DNA of 5,656 nucleotides from contig JBEKCP010000412.1 of assembly GCA_050014815.1 (NCBI GenBank), positions 1 to 5,656 of the forward strand. Reading direction: 5' to 3'. The first letter of the stretch is position 1. Each line of letters opens with the position of its first letter. A program made the position numbers and the translations under genes. This document shows positions 1-5,199 of the stretch, piece by piece. The stretch is from JBEKCP01 sp050014815. Its GTDB lineage: Bacteria > Planctomycetota > Planctomycetia > Pirellulales > Thermoguttaceae. Under the pieces are notes generated by a model. That model was not told where the DNA came from, searched no databases, and saw only the letters and a program-made list of their open reading frames with translations.

Positions 1-140
1 ACCTCGTATCCGTCGGGGATCGTATCCAGCACGTCTCCTTCGGAGTCCCTGGAGAAGAAATACTTGGGTTTTCCAGCCTTCGTCTTGCCCTCATGGAGAA
101 AGTAGGTATGCCGTTTGCGGTTCACGTGGGTCACGACCAT
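1..140 (-). CDS. Hypothetical small protein, N-terminal part (runs off the left edge)
   Basis: The minus strand is open from ATG at 140 to the window edge, giving 46 codons beginning MVVTHVNRKRHTYFLHEGK and continuing with a KPKYFFSRDSEG stretch and IPDGYEV. The composition is protein-like, with many aromatic and charged residues and no low-complexity bias. The start is well fixed: GGGAGG lies 5 bases upstream. The gene begins 27 bases after the stop of the minus-strand gene ending at 168, so the two are probably cotranscribed. I do not know a function. The pattern resembles small proteins I recall from planctomycetes with a 'HEGKTK.GKPKYFFS...IPDGYE' core, but that is memory and not a search. 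No signal peptide or membrane segment is visible. The C-terminus is outside the window. Confidence 0.72.
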   Translation of the reverse strand, partial: MVVTHVNRKRHTYFLHEGKTKAGKPKYFFSRDSEGDVLDTIPDGYE

Positions 141-145
141 AGCGG

Positions 146-151
146 CCTCCC
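146..151 (-). promoter_or_regulatory. Ribosome binding site of the gene starting at 140
   Basis: On the minus strand GGGAGG is followed by CCGCT and then ATG. This is a near-consensus Shine-Dalgarno with 5-base spacing. It selects the ATG at 140 over later in-frame GTG codons. It contrasts with the two minus-strand genes at 4717 and 5102, which have none. Confidence 0.7.
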
Positions 152-167
152 TGACAAGTGGGCCTCT

Positions 168-527
168 TCAGAAGTTGTGCAGCCAATACGAGTAGTCGGC
201 AATCAGTCGCCGATTGGGGCTATCCTTCTTGACTTCGATCTCGTCAAGCGGCAAACAATTTCCGTCCTCACTGCGTTCCTCTTCCTGCCGACCTGACAAG
301 CCCAGGATGTTTCCCAGGAATCCGAGTAGACCAACTCGGTCTCTGGCCCGCCCTTGAACCACGGTGGCAGGTTCCCGGCGATCAGCCTCGTGCTGGACCT
401 CGCAGAGCAGTCCGCAGCCCTCCTGGGGACAGTAGTCGTCAACATGGAGCAGCCCAAGGACGCTGACTTTGTACCTCCGGCTTTGGAATGGGCCGATGTC
501 CTTCCAGTAGATCGCCTGAAACGGAAA
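168..527 (-). pseudogene. Hypothetical protein fragment lacking its 5' end
   Basis: The minus-strand frame ending with TGA at 168-170 reads as a credible protein from about position 527 downward. It begins RFPFQAIYWKDIGPF, continues through a Cys-containing CPQEGCGLLCEV segment and a short RVGLLGFLGNILGL hydrophobic segment, and ends DYSYWLHNF. Upstream of about 527 the frame stays open to an ATG at 629, but that part (rich in Pro, Ser and Arg) is antisense to the plus-strand fragment 488-757 and does not look native. No ATG, GTG or TTG with a ribosome binding site lies near 527, so the real 5' end seems to have been lost at a junction. The gene ends 27 bases before the start at 140. The family is not recognised. 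It could still be expressed from the ATG at 629 as a 153-residue protein. Confidence 0.5.
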
Positions 528-757
528 CCTCAGATGGGCTGGCCGAAGAGGTTGGACAGTGGGACCAGATGATCGCTGCGATGTTCGGAACGATGAAGGA
601 TGCGGCCCCGGAAGGCGTTCTGGAATCACCGATCCAGAACCGGGCCGACTTCGAGCATTTGGAAATGAAGGGCTTGCAGGCGGGGTACGGCACCGTGGCA
701 GGCAAGCTCAGGGACTATCTGGCCAAGTTGAAGCTGCCCAAGACTGAGGGCGAATAA
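488..757 (+). CDS. Hypothetical protein, probably a C-terminal fragment
   Basis: An 89-codon plus-strand frame ends with TAA at 755-757. From about residue 14 (position 527) the translation looks native: it has acidic and amphipathic helical stretches such as LAEEVGQWDQMIAAMFGTMK and ends LRDYLAKLKLPKTEGE. The first 13 residues, PSSRSPETE-like, are antisense to the minus-strand fragment 168-527 and look like read-in across a junction. No ribosome binding site precedes the ATG at 488. The most likely reading is a gene whose 5' end was replaced. A small intact gene starting at an internal ATG (for example 569) is possible. The product is not recognised. No membrane segment or motif is visible, and it is predicted cytoplasmic. 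It converges on the minus-strand fragment ending at 768, with 10 bases between the two stops. Confidence 0.45.
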   Translation: MGRCPSSRSPETETSDGLAEEVGQWDQMIAAMFGTMKDAAPEGVLESPIQNRADFEHLEMKGLQAGYGTVAGKLRDYLAKLKLPKTEGE

Positions 758-767
758 GTGGAGTGGG

Positions 768-893
768 CTAGGCCCGCCTCTTCTTGAAAAGCTCCAGTGC
801 CGCTGCGTACTCGTTCGCCAGATCGAAATTGAGCACCTGCTCCGGGGCAATTCGCTTGAAGCCCACATACATGATGCACACCATCGGAATCAG
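768..893 (-). pseudogene. Small C-terminal gene fragment
   Basis: On the minus strand, reading down from about 893 to a TAG at 768-770, about 41 codons give a protein-like tail: a hydrophobic stretch (IPMVCIMYVGFKRI), then PEQVLNFDLANEYAAALELF and a basic end KKRRA. In-frame ATG at 884 would give a 38-residue peptide but has no ribosome binding site. Upstream of about 893 the frame runs antisense to the integrase remnant and is unconvincing. I read it as the 3' end of a gene cut at the junction with the integrase remnant. Function is unknown. It is too short to exclude chance, so confidence is low. Confidence 0.3.
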
Positions 894-1069
894 CCTGCAT
901 CCCCACTTGCTCCGCCACACGATGGCACAACCAATACCTCGCCGACACCGGCAACGATCTCGTCAAGCTGGCCCAGATCCTCGGCCACGAGAACTTGAAT
1001 ACGACGGCTCGCTATACGAAACGGTCCCAGCAGCAGTTGGGAGAGGCGGCGGAGAAGATGGGTTATTGA
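883..1069 (+). pseudogene. Tyrosine recombinase (phage-type integrase) C-terminal remnant, frameshifted
   Basis: Two adjacent plus-strand frames together give the catalytic C-terminus of a tyrosine recombinase. Frame one (about 883-928) reads GISLHPHLLRHTMA, the HxLRHT box with the catalytic His (codon 904) and Arg (codon 913). Frame two (929-1069) reads NQYLADTGNDLVKLAQILGH, then ENLNTTARYTKRSQQQLGE, ending KMGY and TGA at 1067-1069. It carries the second catalytic His in LGH (codon 986) and the nucleophile Tyr in ARYT (codon 1013). The frames are offset by one net base between about 919 and 929, so the gene is broken. The N-terminal domain and the first catalytic Arg region are absent. Tyrosine recombinases integrate phages, islands and integrons by cutting DNA through a 3'-phosphotyrosine. 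This copy should be inactive, but it marks a former mobile element directly upstream of the toxin-antitoxin module. The left boundary is approximate. Confidence 0.85.
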
Positions 1070-1111
1070 AGTACCGAGTTCAAGCTAGAGGGGGGGTAAT
1101 CAAGAGGGAGA

Positions 1112-1128
1112 GTTCTCGGAACGAGAAA
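1112..1128. promoter_or_regulatory. Upstream operator half of the higBA control region (imperfect)
   Basis: GTTCTC-GGAAC-GAGAAA is an inverted repeat with 6-base arms and a 5-base spacer, and one mismatch in the last base. The arms are the same as those of the perfect repeat inside the promoter at 1142-1158. Centre-to-centre distance is 30 bp, close to three DNA turns, so two repressor dimers could bind on the same face. By analogy with HigA autoregulation, it is inferred to bind HigA or the HigBA complex. Confidence 0.7.
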
Positions 1129-1135
1129 TGTTGGC

Positions 1136-1164
1136 TTGACAGTTCTCATTTCGAGAACTACAAT
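1136..1164 (+). promoter_or_regulatory. Sigma-70-type promoter of higBA
   Basis: A consensus -35 TTGACA (1136-1141) and a near-consensus -10 TACAAT (1159-1164) are separated by exactly 17 bases. Transcription should start near 1170-1171, leaving a leader of about 32 bases before the higB ATG at 1203. No other promoter in the window is this good. It should be strong unless repressed. Confidence 0.88.
1142..1158. promoter_or_regulatory. Operator filling the promoter spacer (perfect inverted repeat)
   Basis: GTTCTC-ATTTC-GAGAAC is a perfect 6-5-6 inverted repeat that occupies every base between the -35 and -10 hexamers. A protein bound here would directly exclude RNA polymerase. The neighbouring HTH protein HigA is the obvious candidate ligand, since HigA antitoxins usually repress their own operon. 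That identification is inference. Confidence 0.82.
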
Positions 1165-1202
1165 CAAGTAGGCCCGTAACCTGGCCGAATAGAGAAGATG
1201 CC

Positions 1203-1511
1203 ATGAGGATCATCTCCAAGCGTCGATTACGTGAGTTCTGGCAGCAGGAGGCTGCCGCACGCTCGCCGCTGGAAGGTTGGTATCGTGTGGTCAAGGACAA
1301 GCAACTGACGTGGAATGATTTTCATGACGTAAGGGCGACCTATGGGAATGCCAGTCTCGTTGGGGATTGTGTTGTTTTCAACATCGGGGGCAACAGATTT
1401 CGTCTGATCGTGAAGATCAATTATATGACGCACAATGTCTTCGTTCGGGCTGTGCTGACTCACGAAGAATACGACAAAGGCAAGTGGAAGGCTGACTGCG
1501 GTTGCGAGTAA
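1203..1511 (+). CDS. higB: HigB-family toxin, type II toxin-antitoxin system (mRNA interferase)
   Basis: The 102-residue protein has the usual length of the HigB_toxin family (RelE-like fold). It shows the family core: VVFNIGGNRFRLIV at about residues 57-70, and FVRAVLTHEEYDKGKWK at about 80-96, matching the conserved FN.GGN..R and .R.V.TH.EYD signatures of E. coli-type HigB. Family members cut mRNA on translating ribosomes and arrest growth when the antitoxin is lost. The short Cys-containing tail (DCGCE) is unremarkable. The ATG at 1203 is preceded by AGAGAAG with 5-base spacing and lies about 32 bases from the predicted transcription start. Toxin-before-antitoxin order is typical for higBA. 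The antitoxin gene follows after 21 bases. Base composition is less GC-rich than the oxygenase gene downstream, consistent with separate acquisition. The protein appears intact. Confidence 0.93.
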   Translation: MRIISKRRLREFWQQEAAARSPLEGWYRVVKDKQLTWNDFHDVRATYGNASLVGDCVVFNIGGNRFRLIVKINYMTHNVFVRAVLTHEEYDKGKWKADCGCE

Positions 1512-1532
1512 ACATTTTTTGCAGGTGAATCC

Positions 1533-1961
1533 ATGAAACTCCTCAATAAGCGGCAGCAGGACACGTACCTGCGAATCATTCAAGAACTGCCTCTCGTATC
1601 GATCACGTCCGATGAGCATTTGGATGCGGCCCAGGCAATGCTCGACCGTTTGACCGACAAGAAGAAACTTGACGGTGGCGAACAGGCGTATCTTGATGCT
1701 CTCTGCGATCTGGTCGTGGTATACGAGGATCAGTATCATTCGATCCCGGCTGCCTCGGACGCCGACTTGCTGCGCCACTTGATGGAAGCGAAGGGCGTCA
1801 CGCAAACCCAAATTCACAAGGACACCGGCCTTGCAAAGAGCGGGATTTCAGAAGTCCTGGCAGGAAAGAAGCCCTTCAGCAAGACGATGATCGGAACTTT
1901 GGCAGCGTACTTTCACGTTCCCACATCGGTTCTGACGGCGAACATTGGAGGCAAGAAATAG
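1533..1961 (+). CDS. higA: HigA-family antitoxin with C-terminal helix-turn-helix domain
   Basis: This 142-residue protein has the architecture of E. coli-type HigA (about 138 residues). An N-terminal helical part (about 1-70, including LDAAQAMLDRL and YLDALCDLVVVYE) presumably contacts the toxin. An Xre/HTH_3-type DNA-binding domain follows at about 76-134, with KGVTQTQIHKDTGLAKSGIS forming the two core helices and EVLAGKKPFSKTMIGTLAAYF completing the fold. The recognition helix is about residues 101-110. It neutralises HigB and is expected to repress the operon through the inverted repeats at 1112-1158. The start is supported by AGGTG five bases upstream of the ATG. It lies 21 bases after higB in the same transcript. 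No truncation is seen. Identity rests on domain order plus the HigB partner. Confidence 0.92.
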   Translation: MKLLNKRQQDTYLRIIQELPLVSITSDEHLDAAQAMLDRLTDKKKLDGGEQAYLDALCDLVVVYEDQYHSIPAASDADLLRHLMEAKGVTQTQIHKDTGLAKSGISEVLAGKKPFSKTMIGTLAAYFHVPTSVLTANIGGKK

Positions 1962-2064
1962 AGTTGCCTCGCCCAGTCACTTTCGTTCATCTTACCATCA
2001 AGCGAAGTGGCGCTGCCCAATTAGAATGCGAGCGGAGTCCTATTGCGGCCCCAGCGAACCTCTT

Positions 2065-2070
2065 GAAAGG
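2065..2070 (+). promoter_or_regulatory. Ribosome binding site deciding the oxygenase start
   Basis: GAAAGG is followed by 7 bases and then ATG at 2078. The same frame is open further upstream to a TTG at 1964, three bases past the higA stop, but that TTG has no ribosome binding site. The extra 38 residues it would add are not protein-like, so 2078 is chosen. Confidence 0.7.
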
Positions 2071-2077
2071 CGTCTTC

Positions 2078-4441
2078 ATGGTAAAGGCGAAGAAGGAACC
2101 GCGCATTCACGGCAAACTGCTCGAAGCGATCGCCGCCGTCGATCGGCCGGGGGCCTTTTGCACAAGGGGCGATCGCCCCTTGACGATGCCGGGATTGGAA
2201 GTGCAGGGGCTGGGCCCGGTCACGCTGCCGCTGACGAAGACCCAGGCCCGCGAGCTGACCAGGCTCTGCCGTCAGGCGCCGTTCGGCAAGGGAACGGAAA
2301 CCGTGGTCGATACCTCGGTGCGGCGCTCATGGACGCTCGACCCGGACCGGTTTCGGTTGACCAACCCCAAATGGGACGATCTGGTCACCGCAATCGTGGA
2401 GGACGTGCGGCAGGCGTTGGGGCTGGAAGGCCACAAGCTCTCGGCCGAGCTTTACGAGCTGCTCCTGTATGAAAAAGGAGGCTTCTTCCTGCCGCACCGC
2501 GACGGCGAGAAGCTCGATCGGATGGTGGCCACGCTGGCCATCGTATTGCCCGGAGTGCATGAAGGGGGCGAGTTGATCGTTTCCCACGCCGGCCAACGGC
2601 AAGAGATCACCTTTCCGGGCGCGGCGTCGGGGCACGAGTTGAGTTATGCCGCGTTTTACGCCGACTGCCAGCACGAAGTCCGCCCGGTGCGGCGCGGCTT
2701 CCGCTTGATCCTGACCTACAATCTCGCGCTCGCCGGCAAGCGCGGCAAGACGCGGATCACGGCCCCGTCGTACGGCGAGACCGCTGCGGCAATTGGCGAA
2801 CTGCTCGGCGAGTGGGGCCGCGCCGGCGGTCCCCAGAAGCTCGCCGTCACGCTCGATCATCGCTATTCGCAGGCGGGCCTCTCGATTGACACGCTGAAAG
2901 GGGTCGATCGGGCCCGCGCGGAAGTGCTGTTCGAGGCAGCCGAGCAAGCCGATTGCGTGGCACATCTCGCCCTGGTCACGTTGTGGCAGAGCGGATCCGC
3001 CGAAGCGGATTACGAGGATTACTCGTACGGCCGTGGCCGCCGCTATCATTGGTCCGACGACGAGGACGAGGAGGACTACGACGAGACAGGCGGCCAGGTC
3101 GAGATGGGCGAGATCTACGACTCCAGCCTGTTGGCGAATCACTGGTCAGACCTGCACAGCAAAAAGGTCCAGCTCGGCGAAATTCACCTCGACGAGGACG
3201 AGATCGTCGCCGACGCGGCGTTGGACGAAGACGAGCCCAGCCGCGAGGATTTCGAGGGCTACACGGGCAACGAAGGCATGACGCTCGAGCGGTGGTACCA
3301 CCGGGCCGCGGTGGTGATTTGGCCGCGGAGCAGGCATTTTCAGGTTCTCTCCGGGGCCGGCACCGAGGCGTCGATCGGCGGCCTGGAGGCGATGGTCAAA
3401 CGCCTCAATCGCGCCAAGAAGGCCGAGCGCGAGGGCCTGCGGCGCGAGTGCTTGTCGTTCGCCTCGGCGATTATCGACTCGTGGAACGCCGGGGGCCGTG
3501 GTTATCGGCAGGAGAAGCCGGAGGGCGTCGATCGCAGTGTCTTCGCGAAGCTGCTTTTCCAGTTGGACGACCCGAAGCTCGTGCGCCGGTTCCTCGTGGC
3601 GGTAATCCCCGTCGATGCCGCCATCAAGCTCGATCGGTCGTTCGCCGAGTTCTGCACGCAGCACGGTTGGGCCAGTTTCGAGGGGGAACTCGCAACGGTG
3701 CTCGGAACCGCGACGGCCGCGACCGTCGCCCGAAACGCCGCGATACTGCGGACGCTCTGTGTTCAGCGCGACAAGAATTCCGAGCGCATCGAGGTCTGCC
3801 GGCGGTTGTCCGAGCGCTCATTCGAGCCGCTGGAGGCATTCGACAGACAACGGCACGACCATGAGTGGCAACTTGAGAGAGTCGATTGGGGGGCCGTGCT
3901 CGGTTCGCTGGTCGCGGCAATGATTGCCGTCGGCGCCGAGGAGCCGCTTTCGCGACTGCTGGACCACGCGCTTGCGTCCGACAAGTACGACTTGACCGAC
4001 GCTCACTTGGCGGCGATCTTCGCTCTGGAGCGGCAGCTTGCCAAACCGTCCGGCGACGGGGCGATTTCGCGTTGGCTTGCCACCTGCCGCCGCGAACTGG
4101 AACGCCGCACAGCCCAGGCCCCACAAAAGCCGGCCGATTACCGGCGCGCCGCCAAACTGTCGTGCAACTGCCGGGACTGCCGTGCGCTAAGCGAGTTTCT
4201 GGCCGATCCGGACCGGCGGGAAGCCCGCTTTCCGCTTGCCAAGGAGCGCCGCCGCCACCTGCACAACGTCATTGACCGTGACCGCTGCGATTGCACCCAT
4301 GCTACGGAACACCGCGGGAGCCCGCACACGCTGGTGTGTACGAAAACCACGGCATCCTATGACGCGGCCTGCAAGATCCACCATCGCGACGTGAAGAACC
4401 TTTCGCGGATCGCCGCACTGGAGCGGCGATCGACCAGATGA
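2078..4441 (+). CDS. Large 2-oxoglutarate/Fe(II)-dependent oxygenase with C-terminal Cys/His cluster
   Basis: This 787-residue protein has an N-terminal prolyl-4-hydroxylase-like double-stranded beta-helix (about residues 60-215). The Fe(II) triad is H140-x-D142 (FFLPHRDGEK) and H199 (CQHEVRPV). R209, ten residues after H199, is placed to bind the 2-oxoglutarate carboxylate, so the catalytic set is complete. An acidic stretch follows at about 325-336 (DDEDEEDYDE). Next is a conserved-looking block with GYTGNEGM (394-401) and WYHRAAVVIWPR (406-417), then a long helical region. The C-terminus has clustered Cys/His (C696, C698, C701, C737, C739, H741, H745, C754) that could bind zinc. No signal peptide or membrane segment is seen, so it is probably cytoplasmic. 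The substrate is unknown; such enzymes hydroxylate proteins, nucleic acids or small molecules. It starts 116 bases after higA without a clear promoter or terminator between, so cotranscription is possible. The last few residues (ERRSTR) may come from a recombination junction. Confidence 0.9.
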   Translation: MVKAKKEPRIHGKLLEAIAAVDRPGAFCTRGDRPLTMPGLEVQGLGPVTLPLTKTQARELTRLCRQAPFGKGTETVVDTSVRRSWTLDPDRFRLTNPKWDDLVTAIVEDVRQALGLEGHKLSAELYELLLYEKGGFFLPHRDGEKLDRMVATLAIVLPGVHEGGELIVSHAGQRQEITFPGAASGHELSYAAFYADCQHEVRPVRRGFRLILTYNLALAGKRGKTRITAPSYGETAAAIGELLGEWGRAGGPQKLAVTLDHRYSQAGLSIDTLKGVDRARAEVLFEAAEQADCVAHLALVTLWQSGSAEADYEDYSYGRGRRYHWSDDEDEEDYDETGGQVEMGEIYDSSLLANHWSDLHSKKVQLGEIHLDEDEIVADAALDEDEPSREDFEGYTGNEGMTLERWYHRAAVVIWPRSRHFQVLSGAGTEASIGGLEAMVKRLNRAKKAEREGLRRECLSFASAIIDSWNAGGRGYRQEKPEGVDRSVFAKLLFQLDDPKLVRRFLVAVIPVDAAIKLDRSFAEFCTQHGWASFEGELATVLGTATAATVARNAAILRTLCVQRDKNSERIEVCRRLSERSFEPLEAFDRQRHDHEWQLERVDWGAVLGSLVAAMIAVGAEEPLSRLLDHALASDKYDLTDAHLAAIFALERQLAKPSGDGAISRWLATCRRELERRTAQAPQKPADYRRAAKLSCNCRDCRALSEFLADPDRREARFPLAKERRRHLHNVIDRDRCDCTHATEHRGSPHTLVCTKTTASYDAACKIHHRDVKNLSRIAALERRSTR

Positions 4442-4717
4442 GCGGGCAAGCGCGTCCCAGAGGTGGGAATCGTCGTAGTCGCCGCAGAGGACGACGCGGT
4501 CGCCGGCCCAGCGGCCAACGATGGCCTGCGGGTTCTGCTCGTACGTGACGCCGTGGAAGTCTCCGCCGCCGCCTTCGGTTGACTTGCGGAGGAGCAGGGT
4601 GAAGAGGGCGCCGTGGGGATTGGCGGCCCACTCCCAGAGCTTGGCGACTTCGCCCACGCACCACGGGCAGACGAACTCGCGTTTGTCGAGGTTGACTGCC
4701 TGGAAGTATTGGCCCAT
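4187..4717 (-). CDS. Hypothetical protein, native N-terminal half fused to antisense read-through
   Basis: The minus-strand frame of 176 codons starts MGQYFQAVNLDKREFVCPWC. Its first 92 residues look fully native: a CPWC pair at 17-20, KLWEWAANPHGALFTLLLRK at 26-45, then IVGRWAGDRVVLCGDYDDSHLWDA at about 66-89. I recall small bacterial proteins beginning MGQYF.AVNLDK, with no assigned function. From residue 93 on (below 4442) the frame is the antisense of the oxygenase 3' end and is unlikely to be native. The gene therefore seems to have lost its 3' end at a junction near 4441-4450 and acquired a stop by chance at 4187. The start has no Shine-Dalgarno; the leader is a pyrimidine tract (CCTTCCCCCCTTTCCCT just before ATG). 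The CPWC pair alone is too little to claim zinc binding or redox activity. It may be annotated as a pseudogene. Confidence 0.62.
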   Translation of the reverse strand: MGQYFQAVNLDKREFVCPWCVGEVAKLWEWAANPHGALFTLLLRKSTEGGGGDFHGVTYEQNPQAIVGRWAGDRVVLCGDYDDSHLWDALARSSGRSPLQCGDPRKVLHVAMVDLAGRVIGCRGFRTHQRVRAPAVFRSMGAIAAVTVNDVVQVAAALLGKRKAGFPPVRIGQKLA

Positions 4718-4746
4718 AGGGAAAGGGGGGAAGGAAATGGAAAAGA

Positions 4747-4767
4747 GGGGCGGGACGGGCCCGCCCC
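4747..4767 (-). terminator. GC-rich hairpin, possible minus-strand terminator
   Basis: GGGGCGGG (4747-4754) and CCCGCCCC (4760-4767) form an 8-base-pair all-GC stem with a 5-base loop. On the minus strand the stem is followed by TCTTTTCC, a short interrupted T run. It lies 5 bases past the current stop (4773) of the gene starting at 5102 and just upstream of the gene starting at 4717. It could end the first transcript. The T tract is weak, so this is tentative. Confidence 0.45.
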
Positions 4768-4772
4768 GGGGC

Positions 4773-5102
4773 CTAGACTGGTATCTGTGTTTGGGCTGCG
4801 CGCTGGCGGCGGTTCATAGGTCGGAGCCGCCGTCGCTGCAGAGGTGCCCGCACGCCGAGCAGGCGTAGAGCTCGTCGCCGACGCGCTGGAGCGGGGCAAT
4901 GCAGCAGTCGCTCGTCGCTGCAGAGGTGCCCGCACGCCGAGCAGGCGTAGAGCTCGTCGCCGACGCGCTGGAGCGGGGCAATGCAGCAGTCGCTCTTCGG
5001 GCCGTCGTCGAGCGGCGACGGGTTGCGCTTGTGGATCGACTCGAGTATCATGTTGACGGCCCGGGCGGAATGTTCGACCAGGGCGAGATCGGGATTGTTC
5101 AT
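4773..5102 (-). CDS. Small Cys-rich (zinc-ribbon-like) protein with a frameshifted tail
   Basis: From ATG at 5102 the first 64 residues look native: an N-terminal helix (NPDLALVEHSARAVNMILES, residues 3-22), then C39-C40, and C54-x2-C57-x3-C61 (YACSACGHLCSD), which resembles a small zinc ribbon. At residue 64 the frame enters the second copy of an exact 82-bp tandem duplication. Since 82 is not a multiple of 3, translation shifts and continues for 45 Arg-rich residues to TAG at 4773. Removing one copy restores a 68-residue protein ending CSDGGSDL with TGA at 4814-4816. All Cys residues precede the shift, so the core may still fold. There is no Shine-Dalgarno; the leader just before ATG is pyrimidine-rich and forms the 3' arm of an inverted repeat. 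Function is not known. A nucleic-acid- or metal-binding role is only a guess from the Cys pattern. Confidence 0.68.
   Translation of the reverse strand: MNNPDLALVEHSARAVNMILESIHKRNPSPLDDGPKSDCCIAPLQRVGDELYACSACGHLCSDERLLHCPAPARRRRALRLLGVRAPLQRRRLRPMNRRQRAAQTQIPV
4831..4995. repeat. Exact 82-bp tandem duplication
   Basis: Copy one is 4831-4912 and copy two is 4913-4994, identical base for base by eye. The match continues one further base (4913 and 4995 are both c) and then breaks. It lies inside the small Cys-rich gene and shifts its reading frame by one base. The absence of any difference between the copies suggests a recent event, such as replication slippage or unequal recombination. An assembly artefact is the alternative. 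Confidence 0.93.
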
Positions 5103-5103
5103 G

Positions 5104-5148
5104 GGTCAAAGGGGAAATAGGAGGTAGAACCGGTTTCTCTCTTTGACC
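5104..5148 (-). promoter_or_regulatory. Leader inverted repeat abutting the start codon at 5102
   Basis: GGTCAAAG (5104-5111) and CTTTGACC (5141-5148) are perfect 8-base complements. The 29 bases between them contain the near-palindrome AGAACCGGTTTCT (5126-5138) with the core AACCGGTT. On the minus strand one arm ends one base before the ATG at 5102. In RNA it could form a stem occluding the start, or in DNA an operator. Either role is inference. Confidence 0.4.
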
Positions 5149-5199
5149 GAAGGTGGAGAACGGGCGGTGGCCATGGCCGGCGGAGGAAGGGGATAGAGA

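Noticed and set aside
765..775. GGGC-TAG-GCCC hairpin between two convergent gene ends as a terminator.
   Set aside because: The stem is only four pairs and no T tract follows on either strand.
1198..1206. A two-codon ATG-CCA-TGA frame overlapping the higB start, possibly controlling translation by reinitiation.
   Set aside because: AGAGAAG lies directly against the first ATG with no spacing and is correctly spaced for the higB ATG at 1203. Chance occurrence is likely.
1964..2027. A separate promoter for the oxygenase between higA and its start (TTGCCT, or TAGAAT at 2022).
   Set aside because: Neither hexamer has a matching partner at 16-18 bases. Cotranscription with higBA cannot be excluded.
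1964..2077. N-terminal extension of the oxygenase from TTG at 1964.
   Set aside because: It has no ribosome binding site and an unconvincing composition, whereas ATG 2078 has GAAAGG at good spacing.
2327..3142. Long minus-strand open frame of 271 codons opposite the oxygenase.
   Set aside because: It is antisense shadow of a GC-rich gene. It lacks family features, while the plus strand encodes the complete iron-binding site.
2953..3864. Long open frame on the plus strand inside the oxygenase gene.
   Set aside because: It is Arg/Gly/Pro-rich shadow coding of a GC-rich gene, with no motif or start signal. The oxygenase frame carries the conserved residues.
4831..4995. The tandem repeat as a minimal CRISPR or an origin iteron array.
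   Set aside because: There are only two directly adjacent copies, no spacers, and the unit is clearly coding sequence of the small Cys-rich gene.
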